Shown in pieces: positions 13,217 to 25,069 of a stretch of 64,000 nucleotides of DNA (within the stretch, counting starts at the first letter, position 1; each line of letters opens with the position of its first letter). The notes below the pieces were generated by a model that saw only the letters and a program-made list of their open reading frames with translations, did not search any database and was not told where the DNA came from. The stretch is from positions 35,761,713 through 35,825,712 of the forward strand of contig CM031878.1 in NCBI GenBank assembly GCA_018697195.1, in the 5' to 3' direction. A program made the position numbers and the translations under genes. Origin of the DNA: Certhia americana. Lineage: Eukaryota; Chordata; Aves; Passeriformes; Certhiidae.

Positions 13217-14076
13217 TGTGTTTGTGTGTATGTGTGCCTCTGCTTCCTAACCCCTTTGCAGCCTGCTAGCCTTCAACTGCAAAAGCCATCATCACAAAAG
13301 CAGTAGATCAATCCAACAGGTGGGGCAACAAACCATGATATTTCTAGCAGGTTTAATTGTAGGGGTTGTGTTGGGATACTTTTCAGTAAAAACATGGTTT
13401 CACTTGATGTCAACATCAAGACCACTGACTTAGTTTTTACTCCAAGTCCACATGAACTTGGGTGTAAAGTTCCCACCCCAGTATACTTTATGACCTTTCA
13501 GGTGCCTAAACCTCTTACCTATATCATTCCCATCTTCGCTGGTTCAGCTGCCACATGGTGACAAGCTGCTAGACTCTGTGTCTGGTCTAACAGTGATTTA
13601 CTGCACAGTAGAGTTAAAGTATTAGCATGGTATTCCTGTCCACCCAACCTGAAAGGGCTTTTTGATGGTTGTAGGAGAGGCTCCCTGGAGGAAATATACA
13701 GGGATTTGTTGTGAGCCTATTATTGTCTAGTGCCAAGACAGTTCATAAATTTACATCTATGACATCTATGGTCCAAATTTTTTTCATTACAGATCTTCCT
13801 CATGATTATTTACTAGCTGCATTCCTCAATAAAAAGCTAGTCTGTGATTGAAAAGTAAGACACAGGCTTCATTTCACTTACAATTTTCCCCTGATTCTAA
13901 AGTAGAGGTATGTAAGTCAGGAAAACACATCTAATTAAAAGACAAAGTATATTTTTAAGGCTCCGAATTAGCATCTCATTTAGATCACAAATGTTTTGCT
14001 GTCAACAAATTTATTTTGTATCCTTACCAAATTAAGGATAAAAAGACCAAAATGTGCCTGGCTCTCTTTTCAAAGT

Positions 14077-14126
14077 GCTGCTGCTACTACTACTGCTACT
14101 GCTACTACTATTACTACTACTACTAT
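14077..14126. repeat. (CTR)n trinucleotide repeat
   Basis: Interrupted CTG and CTA units, about 16 in all. Confidence 0.85.
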
Positions 14127-16415
14127 ACATCTTTAGTCTATGTAATAGAAAGTTTATAAAAGCTATTCTATTAAATAATCAGATACTGAGGGCTTCTTTG
14201 AAAACAATCACCTTTCATTCTAAGGTATGAACATTATTATTGTTTTAATAAGACTGTCAGAATGACATTAGCACTTGATGCAAGGCAGCAAAAGATAAAA
14301 CTGATATGCTCTAGCTGTAGAAAGCTTTTTCTGAACACTGCAAATACAAAAATGGTGAATTTGGAGAAATAGGGGAGTAAAAAAAGGGTTATACATACAA
14401 TCAGAAGAAGAATTAACATAGAATTCAGAAGAATTTAATTAACAATAAATATTCCAGAACAAATTTCTAGTAAGCTATGTTAGATGTAATATTTTTCTCT
14501 TCTAATTGGATATGACCACAGTAATTTCAGTGTCTGCCAAGGGTTATACCTTCTCTCCTTTTTGCTGATGCAAATATTCAGGGTTTTCTTCTGGAATTTT
14601 ACTTGGAATGCCTATCTCAACACCTGCAGCATTTAAAAAAAAACCCTTTATATATCTGTTTATTACTGAAGCTAGATGTCACTTCTTAATTATAAACTTA
14701 TTTAAATTCCTTTCAATTTACTTCATTTTTTTAAGACTCTGCATACAAAAGCATCCATTTAAATAAATAATTTACACTTACCTGGCAAAATTAATGTCTT
14801 TTTTCCCTTTATTTCAGTTACTCCTGTATTAAAATTTTCTGTCCTGTCAAAGTTATTACAGTGTGTTCCTCTGGAGCTATAAACATTTCCTTGACAAAAA
14901 TCACATTAAGTTAAAAGAAAAACCTACGTTTAGGCAAGTTTAACTATCATTTCCATTGATGTCAGTGGCAAGGGTTTTGCTGAATAAATGAAAACAAATT
15001 TTAAAATGATAACCATAAAGTGAAAGTATTTTCAGTACTGCCAATCTTTCCATTTGATAAGGGAAAATTTTTACAAAATCAGAATCACAAGAAAACTAAC
15101 AGAAAAATCCCCATGAAACTTAACAAATCAGCTCAAGGGCTTATTTTATGGCAGACTATCTGCACAAGCCTCATTTGCTTTCAGCTTTAAAATACGCATA
15201 AGTATCTGTCTGTGCAGTCCTTTACTGCTAAGTCACGTTGAATTCAGTGATATCAGTGTTGTCTAACAGAGCATGGTGAAGAAAAAGTCTGGAAATTCTA
15301 TATTAAACAAACTGCAGGGACTGTCTTCTCCAGTTTGTAGGCAGCCTGCCACATGGTTATAAATAATATGAAAGTTTTCAGGTGCAAGAGCCAACAAGTA
15401 TTTGCTACTCCAGATATTACCCTCCTGAATTCTTTCTTACCTTTTTCCACTTCTCAAACACAAAAGCCTAATCAAGTCTCTGGCTTCCTACTAACAAATA
15501 TAAAATGATTTTGCATGTTGCTATTTGAGACTTCTGCTGGACAATGATAAGCTGAATACGTAGGAATTTCACAAATACAGCAAATATTCTAAATAAATAT
15601 TTTAAAGCTCAACAATAACTGATAATGTAACAACATAAATTGATTTCAACTCATGCATTTTATAAAGTATAGAATACATGCTTGTGGAATGCCACTAAGA
15701 ATATGAGGACAGAGTTCTGATTGGATGCCAGTCTTATGTCTGACTGACTATGTGACTTCCTCATTTCCTTGTGGCTCTGATCTCCAACACCAGAAGCACT
15801 GAGAAGCTCCTCACACACCAGGTCAAAGTCATCTCAAATTCAATGTTCCCTTCACAGTGGGTGTATAACTTCTCCATTCATCAATATCAAGACCTCACCA
15901 ATGACAGCTTAAAATGCCATCCGTGCTCTTTCAGGACCTTAGAGTACCCAGGAAAAAAAAAGCTCTGAACAGCCCCTCAAACCTCAGACACAGAGAGGAG
16001 AATGGCTTTTTGCTTGAGCATGGCAGCACCTGCTGTCTAGACCTATCCAAGCATATTTCAAAATTCGCTGTTTCTCAAGGGCAGTTTTACTGAATAATCC
16101 CACGCCATATTTGTATTTTAACTACGAGGTAAAATACTAACTGGTAAAAAACATGGGGAAGAATGCAGAGAAAGACTTTTTTTATGTCTGTTGTACACAT
16201 TTTGAACTCTAGTTGTGCTGTATTCCTATTTTACAACAGAGTTATATATTATAGGCTCAAACAACTCTGTTCAGTCATTTTTTCAGAGGTTATACTGAAA
16301 TCTATGTTGTTTTTGGAACTGGGCCCCTGCAGAATAGAATAAAATTGGCGCATTTTTGGTATAATCTTAGAACAATAATTATGACTTTTTAATTCAGGCC
16401 TGACACTGTACTTTT

Positions 16416-16464
16416 GGCTATTATTATTTAGCTTTTATTATTATTTGGCTTTTATTATTTAGCT
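16416..16464. repeat. Imperfect tandem repeat, TTATTATTTGGCT-type unit
   Basis: Three near copies of a segment of about 17 bases containing TTATTATTT followed by RGCTTT. Confidence 0.65.
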
Positions 16465-17564
16465 CAGGTACAGTGCTACAATAATGCAATAATAATACTT
16501 CCCTATAGTGTAGAGGCAAAAACAGAGTACAATAGTCTTTGAGTGTATTCTTTGAAATGATGGAGACACGATCAACTGCAATATAACGCATGAACTCCAT
16601 CAGTTCCACTAAGTGAACAAGAGATAAACATTTTAAGGTAAACATTGCCTGTTGTTTTTTCTTCATGTCTTAGCTTTTTCCTGAACCCATTGGATTTTCT
16701 GGTCTGTTTTTCTGTAAACCTGTTCAGTAGCAATGCAGATACACAAAGATACAACTGACACAGTCTCCATCAGACAACCCATATTCCTTACTCACAACCA
16801 TAAACTAAAGAAAACCCTGAAAATTTAAGCATTAATAGAAACAATCTTTGTTCAGTTGCTTAACTACAGTGACACCAACAAGTTCTTAGATGGATGACAC
16901 TAGCATGAGCAATATGACATACATCATGGGTGTAAAATTTTTCAGTTGCAGATCCTCTACTTCAACAGCCAAAACTTTTAACTGATACTGCTGATATAAC
17001 TGTTTCTTCTAGGGTTTTTTTGACAGCAGTTCTAGTTATAAATTGCATCTTACAGCACCCCTTAGCAGCACAGTGATTGACAGAGTTTATGGTATACACA
17101 GTCTTTAGTTTTTGGTCCAAGCTGGAATCTCTTCGCTCTGTTGCAACTCTGAACCCAACTCCAAAATTAGATGAAACTCATTAGCCAGTTTCCATCAAGA
17201 CACCAAAAATAAACCAAGAGAAAACCATCAAATGATTAATTCAATCTACTATCAAAATGTAGCTGTTATAATCCCTATGTTGTTGGAGACCTGAACTCTA
17301 CTTTTACAATGTGTTTGCAAGTACTGCAGTATTTTTAGTTTTCTTAACTGCATATTTATCTTGACGCAGTGTTGATAAACATACTTTTTTGCAGTTAAAA
17401 AAACAAAAACAAAAGAAAGAAAAAAATTTTAAATCTATAGCTTTATATGCATTTCAGAGAGAAACAGAATGTAATATGCTGAGTTATGAATACCTAGCCA
17501 GAGTCCAAATGGCTATTAACTAAATAGACTATCGAGGAAGAAATGAGAGAAAAAATCTCAACCC

Positions 17565-17669
17565 TCAAAAAAAACCAAAACCAAAACCTAAAAAGTCCAA
17601 CCAACCAAAAAAAAAAAAAACAAAAAAAAACAAAAAAAAAAGAAAAAACAAAAAAAAAAAAAAAAACCA
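17565..17669. repeat. A-rich low-complexity tract
   Basis: Long A runs separated by CC, C or G. On the minus strand it encodes an artificial Phe/Val-rich reading frame. Confidence 0.9.
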
Positions 17670-18902
17670 AAACTGTCAGGTATAAGGGTGTTTTGAGGTA
17701 TTTTGAACAAAGAGCTTGATTTAAACTCCCAGTTGAACTCCCAAGGAATTTTTTATCAGGCTCAAAGTCGTTGCAGCAATAAACATTCTTTTCTGTGTGC
17801 ACAATACACAACGTTTTGAACAGCTCTTTTAAAGTGAGATGGATAGGTCAGGACATGTCTCCCTTGTTATTACATAAATGGGCCACGAGGGCATTTCAAA
17901 AACCCTCTTACTGAAAGTCTGCATAGCAGGGCCTGTTTTAGCACCACTCAGCTTAGTGAACTCCAGTTCAAGGAAGGACAACAGACAGTACAAATCCATA
18001 CAATTTAAGCAAAAATTTTCGCTAGCCAGGCTTGCAGATAGGATATGACTAGGAAATAATTGCAATATTTTTAACAGCATTGGTATGCCAGAAGCAAGAA
18101 AACAGTACCCTAATGTTCTCAGATTACTTAAAATGCATTATTTTCCAGTGTCAGGTGTTCTGCCTCTGAACTGCAAAACTTCAGGAAATTACTTTTCTAC
18201 TCCGTTGACATAAACACAAGTATATTCTTTATGTCAAATGTATTAAGACTACACCTTTTGAAAGACATGTACCTTATCAGGTGCTGAACAATCTTTCAAA
18301 TTGCAGAATTTCAGCCAAGAACCTCACTTATAACCTGATGTGATAAGGCAGAGAAGCAATAAAGTTACAGACAACAGCTAAGACAATTTGGTAAAGAGCT
18401 GTTGCAACCTTAGGGTAATCAAATGAACTCATTACAACAAATGGGGACAATGATTATATGCAACCAATTCATTATAACAAGGTTTCCTACATTTCTTAGA
18501 ATGTGTCATCTAATGTAACATGCTGTTGTTAAATTTCAATCTGCAATAGTAATCTAAACTTTAATTATAATCTTGATCCAATTTAGTACATAAAGTGTTC
18601 CACAAAACCATCCTATCTTAAAGAACTACATAAATATCATTAATCTCAAAGTTATAAATAGTGGTATATAAACATAAAAATTACAAAACATGCTGAAATC
18701 ACTAGCAGGAAAATCTGCTGCCAGGCCTTGTATAAGAATGTAATCATTTGGCATGAGCTTAACTCTGTGGCTGCTGCTGAAATCAACACAAAAGAATAAT
18801 TTAAAAAAAATCCCATCCGAGAGTTCATGGGTTGTGGGGCCTTATATTCAGACTTCTACAAGTTACTTCAAAAATTTTAAAAATATCCAAATGTGGTTGT
18901 TC

Positions 18903-18953
18903 GGGTTGGGTTTTTTTGTCTTGGTTTGGTTTGTCTTGGTTTGGTTGGTTTAT
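18903..18953. repeat. TTGG/TTTGG low-complexity tract
   Basis: Repeated TTGGTTTGG units in a T/G-only stretch. Confidence 0.75.
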
Positions 18954-20920
18954 TCTCTTTTTAAAGAGAGGAAAGAAGTTAAAAATAATGTGCCAGGGAA
19001 CACTAAAACACCATAAACTACGTAACATTTCTTTCAAGCTGATGATGTATAACTGAAGTACTGCTTAATCGTTTTGACAACAAGGAATATCTGTGAATCA
19101 CAGCTATGTAAAGACAGGTATGCAGGGTTTCTTTTAAAGTTGCTGAGTTGATAAAACCTTCTCTCTTCCAATTCAGAGTCTAATAAACATATTGCAGGAA
19201 AATACACTCAAATTATTGACAGAGAGGATGAGAAACAGATTGCAATGAGCAAATACACTTCAGGCCCAAGAAACTGTCACTTTCCTCCTAAGGGTTGTTA
19301 AAGTTTTGAAGTCATAAAGCTATGAAGAAGGGCGGTTATGTTTTTCTAGCCATGAAATCTGTTTCAAAGAGAAATGATTTCTGATCATGACATAAGCTTA
19401 ACCTGCCATCTATTGTGCAACATTGTATGGAGCACGAACTTGGATTTCAGATTCTGTCAATATGAGCACATTATATCAATAAATCCATACTAGCTAATTT
19501 TGTACTTCTCACCCAGACAAAACACAAGAAAAGCTGAAGTGAGCAACACCTTAAATAAAGGCTATAGGACTTGGCAACTTTAGCCTTACTTTTTATTTCC
19601 CTTGAAAAACCAAGGAAAACAGGTTTTATTTGATTTTATCCATGCCATGGGAAGGAACAAGGAAAGAAATGGGAAGAAATGGAGTTTAACGAAATAATTA
19701 TTCTTATCCTTCCTTCCTAGGCCCACACTATACAAAATCCACACATCCAAGGAATCAGCAGTAAGGGTGGGGGTGAAGTTCCTATGAGGCTTCAGGATAC
19801 TCAAGTGGTCAGGAGGTTTTTATGAAATTCATTCCTTACCCACTACAGTGATGAAACTGGAGTCTCACAAGTCTTTGTTCAATACCACAGTAAGGCACAA
19901 GACCATCAGTGTACATTTCCCAAACAAGTCTTCCTGTGCCTGTTGGGTACAAGTATGAGCTTGAGACTACACTTTATTGCTAAACCAAAAGTCTGGTATT
20001 GGTCTGTCACTCTGATGATCTTCAGTGTTAAAATAAAATTGAGATCTTTCTTTCAAATGAGTTTCAAGGCAGAGGTTTTCTGAACATGAAATAGTTAATC
20101 AAGAAGAAAATGTGTTTAGCAATTTATAAAATGTTAAGTTTCACTGTAAGAAATATAATACCAGTGATTTATTAAGCAATATTATTCTCATGATTGTAGT
20201 GCTATATAATTCTTACATTGTCAGGCAATCTGCAGAAATTTGTTCTGCTTCAGGCAATCCTTACCCTTGCCATACAACTGTTGTTATGTACGTTTTTCTC
20301 ATTATGGTAAGCACTTTGACCTCTCAGAAAATGTTCAGCGTCTTATCAACTGTAACATAAAACATACACAGAGCAACATGATAACTGAAAAGATCATAAC
20401 AATCACAACTGTAGTTCTCAGACAACCCAAAAATACACAATGGAAAAATAATGGGGGAGGAGACAAGAGTTCTTTTGATTGTCAGTAGAGATTTTAATTC
20501 TTTTAAGCATGAGATTATTTTCTCTTTTAGAGATGCCCCTTGGAGAACTGATTTTTGCTAATTTCATAAGCCAGATTCAAGTAAAATAGTTCCCCTGTAA
20601 TAAAAAAGCAGCCTTTACTATTCAGAGCCCTTCTTCCACAGAGCACTAACCACAACCCACATTACTGAGAATATATTTAACGAAGCACAGGCATGAATTC
20701 ATAAAGCCTGCATTTCAGTGCTTTCAACATTACATTCTGCAGACAGTTATCAAAATGAAGCACAAAGTTTAGTGTGTTTTATTGTTAGCTGTAGGTCAGC
20801 CTTTTTTATTAATACAATAGGTGTTATTCTCATAGAGAAGAGGCTCAGAGTGTAGCCAAGATGTGGATGTGTGAGGTCCCTGGGAAGCAGCCCAATACCT
20901 CAGTCGTTCTTCCATTATTT

Positions 20921-20936
20921 CATTCATTCATTCATT
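20921..20936. repeat. (CATT)4 microsatellite
   Basis: Four CATT units. Confidence 0.75.
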
Positions 20937-22101
20937 TTCTTTCTGACAAAAGAAAAAGGCATTATTCCCCATTGCAATGCATGAAAATTAGGTTGGCCCA
21001 ATTCGAGCAGAAATCTCAGAATTAAAGTAGTTTTCAGAAAAGTAAAACTTGTTATAAGGCGACAATTAGTTTCACTGTTGTGCAAAAAATTTTGACTAGG
21101 GAAAAGACAGGATTACTCTGGGCTTGTCATCTAGCACAGTCTGGACTTGTTAGATATATGGTTTAAATTTTCCTTTGGAGAAATATTTCTTTCCTTCCTT
21201 CCAGTTCCTTGAGTTTTCCCTCCCTTTTGGTGTCTCTCATCATTTCACTAGTAGTAGGTATATCTAAACCCTATGGGTCATACAAACTTTTCTATGCAAA
21301 GGGACTCAAGGAAGGCCTACAAATACAAGAAAAGAAGTTTAACAAAGATGGGCAGAAAGTAAATCTGATAGATAAAGAGGAAGTTGGTAAAAAAAAGGGG
21401 AAAAGGGAAAATATAAATAACCTTTCAAACGAGGGAAGTGCAGGAGTTTTAACATTTTGTCCATAGTATTTTACACCTGGAGAGACAGTGCTGATGCATA
21501 CTAGCAAAGACAGAAAATTATCTAACCAGCATAAAAAAAAGACAGAAAATCACTTTAGTCAGAAGTTATACAGTTCAAGAGCAAACCCTCTAGCTTTATA
21601 AATTGCTGTTAGCAGGGGCGCTACAATAAATCACTTTTAGTAGTAGTTGCAAGGTCTCAGCCTCTCTCAAAGGCAGTGATGAAAACAAAACCCAACACAT
21701 ACCACAAAGTGGCCTTGGCTGAGAACCTCTAGCCTGAACTGTCACTCTGAGATGTTTGAAAAGGCCATTTTGGCTGGGCACCAGCTCTGTGACTGTGTTT
21801 GGAAGATCATCTACTTAAGGCATTTCATTCTGCTTCTGCTTCCATGCTTGTCATACCAAACTTCACCCCTAAATATGAGATACATTACTTTTGTTAATGC
21901 AGGAAACTGCTGGTGACAAATATATTTTCCCTGTTATTCTACACTTATTTCAGCACAATATTCAGTATGTTTATCTGAAAGCAAACTATTGCCATTTAAT
22001 TCTCTTGGGGAAAAATAAAATTCAGCTTATGAAAGTGCTTATCTGTACTAATCTGCTATACTCTTACACGATTTTCTAATTGAAAAAATTGTGATGCACT
22101 T

Positions 22102-22132
22102 TAGTGAATCTGAGCATGTCTCAGATTCACTA
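22102..22132. repeat. Perfect hairpin, 13-bp arms
   Basis: TAGTGAATCTGAG (22102-22114) and CTCAGATTCACTA (22120-22132) are exact inverted copies around a 5-base loop, CATGT. A third partial copy, TTAGTGAATTTG, follows at 22141. No poly-U run follows immediately, and the avian context argues against a bacterial-type terminator. Confidence 0.8.
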
Positions 22133-22272
22133 TTTTTATATTAGTGAATTTGGACCATACAAGGAACATGGTTAATAATGGGGATCTTACACAATAAGTA
22201 AAGATGAACAAATTTGTTTCCAGGGCAAGCACTAAGCAAAAGAAGATATGTCAACATTTGCAGAATATTACC

Positions 22273-22320
22273 CTATTCCCTAGTAAGACTAGGAATCTAT
22301 TCCCTAGTAAGACCGGAAAA
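22273..22320. repeat. Two-copy tandem duplication, 24-bp period
   Basis: CTATTCCCTAGTAAGAC occurs at 22273-22289 and again, identical, at 22297-22313. This indicates a recent local duplication. Confidence 0.85.
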
Positions 22321-23124
22321 TGCCCAGTATTTAATGGCATGTAAATAATTCCCTTTTTTTTTCTTTTTTTTTTTAATCAGAATCAGTGTAATATCATTCC
22401 ATAAATTGGATGCAAATATATTCTCCCATAAAGTGGAGGAGAGAGGCATGAAAATAATTCTTAGCTAGGTGTCAAAATGCTTTTGCATACAACGCTGCAT
22501 ATATTTACTGTAAGGTCTTCCCTCAATCCAGAATCTGGTTTTCATTACCATAATCCTTCAACTGTGCATGATGTTGGTGTTATCTTTACTCTCTGATTTC
22601 TAAAAAGACCTTCAGTGACCCTCTACACTCTCTGGTTTGGGGTGTTATGATCTGGTTTAAACACAGAAGAGCAGAAGAAACTAATTCTCTGTGAATAAAA
22701 TGGATCAAACCCAGAATGATTCAAAATATACCCAAAAGACATGATTAAAACCAAAAGAGGTTAGATCTTGGTGCCAAAAAATTCAAATATATACAAATCC
22801 AAAAAATACAAAAATATACTGTAATATTTCAGTCTCCAACATGGGATTTGTTTATTTTCTAATCTGTATTAAAAATACTCCTAGTTACTACTACTAAAAG
22901 TCAACTTTTGCCAGCAGACATGATAACATACATCTTTTCAGGAACATGAAAAGATAATAAAATTTCAAGTAACTATTATCTGGCTGTGAACTAATGAATT
23001 CATATTGACATCCATTCCCAAGTACCTCTCAGGGAAAAAGGGATACATTTTCTTTAATATTTAGAGAATGCTTTGGAGGCCTTAATAATGAATGTTAGAG
23101 ATGCACACATGGGTGAGTAACTGA

Positions 23125-23158
23125 AGGTTTTAATCTTTTCCAACTACTCTATGACATG
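23125..23158 (+). mobile_element. Possible degraded CR1 3' tail
   Basis: The run AATCTTTTCCAACTACTCTATGA resembles the last bases of avian CR1, where TCTTTTCCAAC is followed by TTCTATGA. It is short and lacks upstream CR1 sequence, so it could be chance. Confidence 0.3.
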
Positions 23159-24308
23159 GATCTCTGTTTGGCAGTTATAGTGGATTGATTTTAGCAAAAG
23201 CCACTATATCCCTCATTTTTACAACTGGACAGAAAGTATAACAAAAACTTCATGGCTTGAGACAGGGACCAGGAGAGATCACTCACCAAATACCATGAAG
23301 GACAAAACACACTCACACTGGGAATATTAACCAAATTTATTACTTAAAAAATCAGAGCAGGATAATGAGAAGCACAATTAATTTTAATATCACCTTCCTC
23401 TCATACTTCTTCCTTCTCAAGCTCTTCTTCTTTCCTTGCAGCAGCTCAAGGGAGATAGGGAATGAGGGTTATAGTAAATTCATCACACGTTACTCCAGCC
23501 ACTGCTTAGGGAGAGAAGTCCTTCCCAATGTGAAGTCCTTCTCATAGGACATAGTTTTTCACAAACTTCTCCAACATCAGCCAATGCTACAGACTACAGC
23601 TCTCCATAATTTAGTCCCTTTCTTTATTAAAAATGTAATTAAAATAGGAATAGGTGAACCAGCAGTTTTGGGGTTTTATCTGGTGTATGGAATTGTCAGC
23701 TTCTGGAAAGCAAGGTGGGTATAAAAGTAATTTCATAGAATTAAATTTAATGTATAGAGAGAAAAGGAGCATGCTTTGTGGAGCAAAGAAGAAACTTTAC
23801 TCTTATTCAGGGGACCAAGGGACAAACAATTCACAGTGCAAGTTTCTTACCCAGCCTATACATCTCCATTAGGGACACATCTGTGCAGCAATTTACAGGC
23901 CAACATAATTTGCCCTGCCTATATTCCAGTCAGCTCAAAGCCATAAGACACATTACCAAATCTGAACTAGAATATTAGCTTTGCCAGAGCACTTGCTGTG
24001 TTCAGATTGAGTCTGTACTAACAAGGTTCCTAGCTGGTTTGAGCACAGAAAAAATAAGCTCATGCCCACCTGAGAAGGATCAGGCTCAATGTGACCCATG
24101 ATTCAGAAAAGGTGCCTCATCCTGGAGGACTGCTTATGTCTCTTTGTCACAACACAGGCAGTTAAGGTTGTGAAAGAGCATGAACTGAACTTCTGACTTA
24201 GAAAAAGTAATAAAGGATCTGAAAGTAACCTCTCAACTCTTGGTAACTAAAGACCATGAAGATGGTGTTAATCAGGGTTCTTGCCAAAAAATAGTAGTTT
24301 TGAGGATA

Positions 24309-24313
24309 CATAT
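24309..24313. repeat. Target-site duplication, left copy
   Basis: CATAT abutting the TG end of the solo LTR. The right copy is at 25065-25069. Confidence 0.85.
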
Positions 24314-25064
24314 TGTTGGGCGGTTGGGTTATTTTCTTATAGAATTTTTTCCCAGAAGTTGCTAAGAAGCTAATGGCTGGGTGCTTTTCGGTACTCATGG
24401 GTGCTTGGGACCAAACAAAAGAAGCAGCAAGGGCAGAGACAGAGAGGCACCGACTTCACTTCACCCTGGGCAGTTTTCTGCTCTCGGAAAAGTGGGAAAG
24501 CTGCCAGGGGGTCTGCTTGTCTCGGCGCAGCGGAGAGCTCTCACCATTCCCTTCACCTCGGACTCCGTGGGACCACCGTCTCTTCTTGTGTCCCCCAGGA
24601 TTTTGGGAACCCGTTTCCTCCCTGCCCTGCACCCACGGTTTCTTCAGTTTTTGCTCGAGGTCTCCCCACGCTGTGTCTCTGCAGCCCCTGCCAGCCGGGA
24701 CACTTTTCCAACATCTCCAGCCACTGTAAACCCTCGGAATCATCTCATTCTCCCAGGGCTGCTGCTAGCTCTATTAGCTTGTGACGGTACTGAGGGGGGT
24801 GGGGGGTTACCAGAGGAAAAACTGTGACTGGTTTGTTGTTTTTCCCTTTTTTTTTTTTTCTTCTCTAGTTCTGTTTCTTGTCAATATTGTAGTTATTATT
24901 GTTAATTTACCTTGTTAGACTAACTAGTAAAGAACTGTTATTCCTACTCTCATTATCGTTGCCTGAGGCCTCCCCTTCAATTTTGGAATTATAACAAACC
25001 CCAAGGGAAGTTTCCATTTTTTTTTGGTTCCTTGCAGACACCCCTGTCTTTCCAAACCAAGACA
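24314..25064 (+). mobile_element. Solo LTR of an avian endogenous retrovirus, perfect 5-bp target-site duplication
   Basis: The element begins TGTTGGGCGGTTGGG and ends CAAACCAAGACA, respecting the TG...CA rule. CATAT is found immediately before (24309-24313) and after (25065-25069), so both edges are fixed. Its 3' half carries landmarks of an LTR family familiar from bird genomes: AGTAAAGAACTGTTATTCC near 24927, GCCTGAGGCCTCC near 24961 and GACACCCCTGTCTTTCC just before the end. The middle (about 24470-24770) is GC- and CpG-richer than the surroundings, which produces several overlapping open frames of 95-148 codons that I regard as artefacts. A 5-bp duplication fits class III (ERVL-like) integrases; a 6-bp reading (ACATAT) would break the terminal CA. 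No internal proviral sequence is present. Confidence 0.9.
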
Positions 25065-25069
25065 CATAT
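25065..25069. repeat. Target-site duplication, right copy
   Basis: CATAT abutting the CA end of the solo LTR. Confidence 0.85.

Larger units (their letters stand above)
9388..24313. other. Unique AT-rich sequence with scattered simple repeats, no gene seen
   Basis: No exon or transposon was recognised with confidence. The longest frames (about 105 codons) are artefacts of A-rich tracts or chance. Simple repeats and small structures inside are listed separately. Confidence 0.55.

Noticed and set aside
21209..21466. 85-codon frame with a hydrophobic start resembling a signal peptide
   Set aside because: The frame begins with TTG rather than ATG, and there is no domain, splice or promoter support.
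24373..24827. Four overlapping frames of 95-148 codons
   Set aside because: They lie inside the GC-rich centre of a solo LTR defined by exact target-site duplications, and no retroviral domain is encoded.
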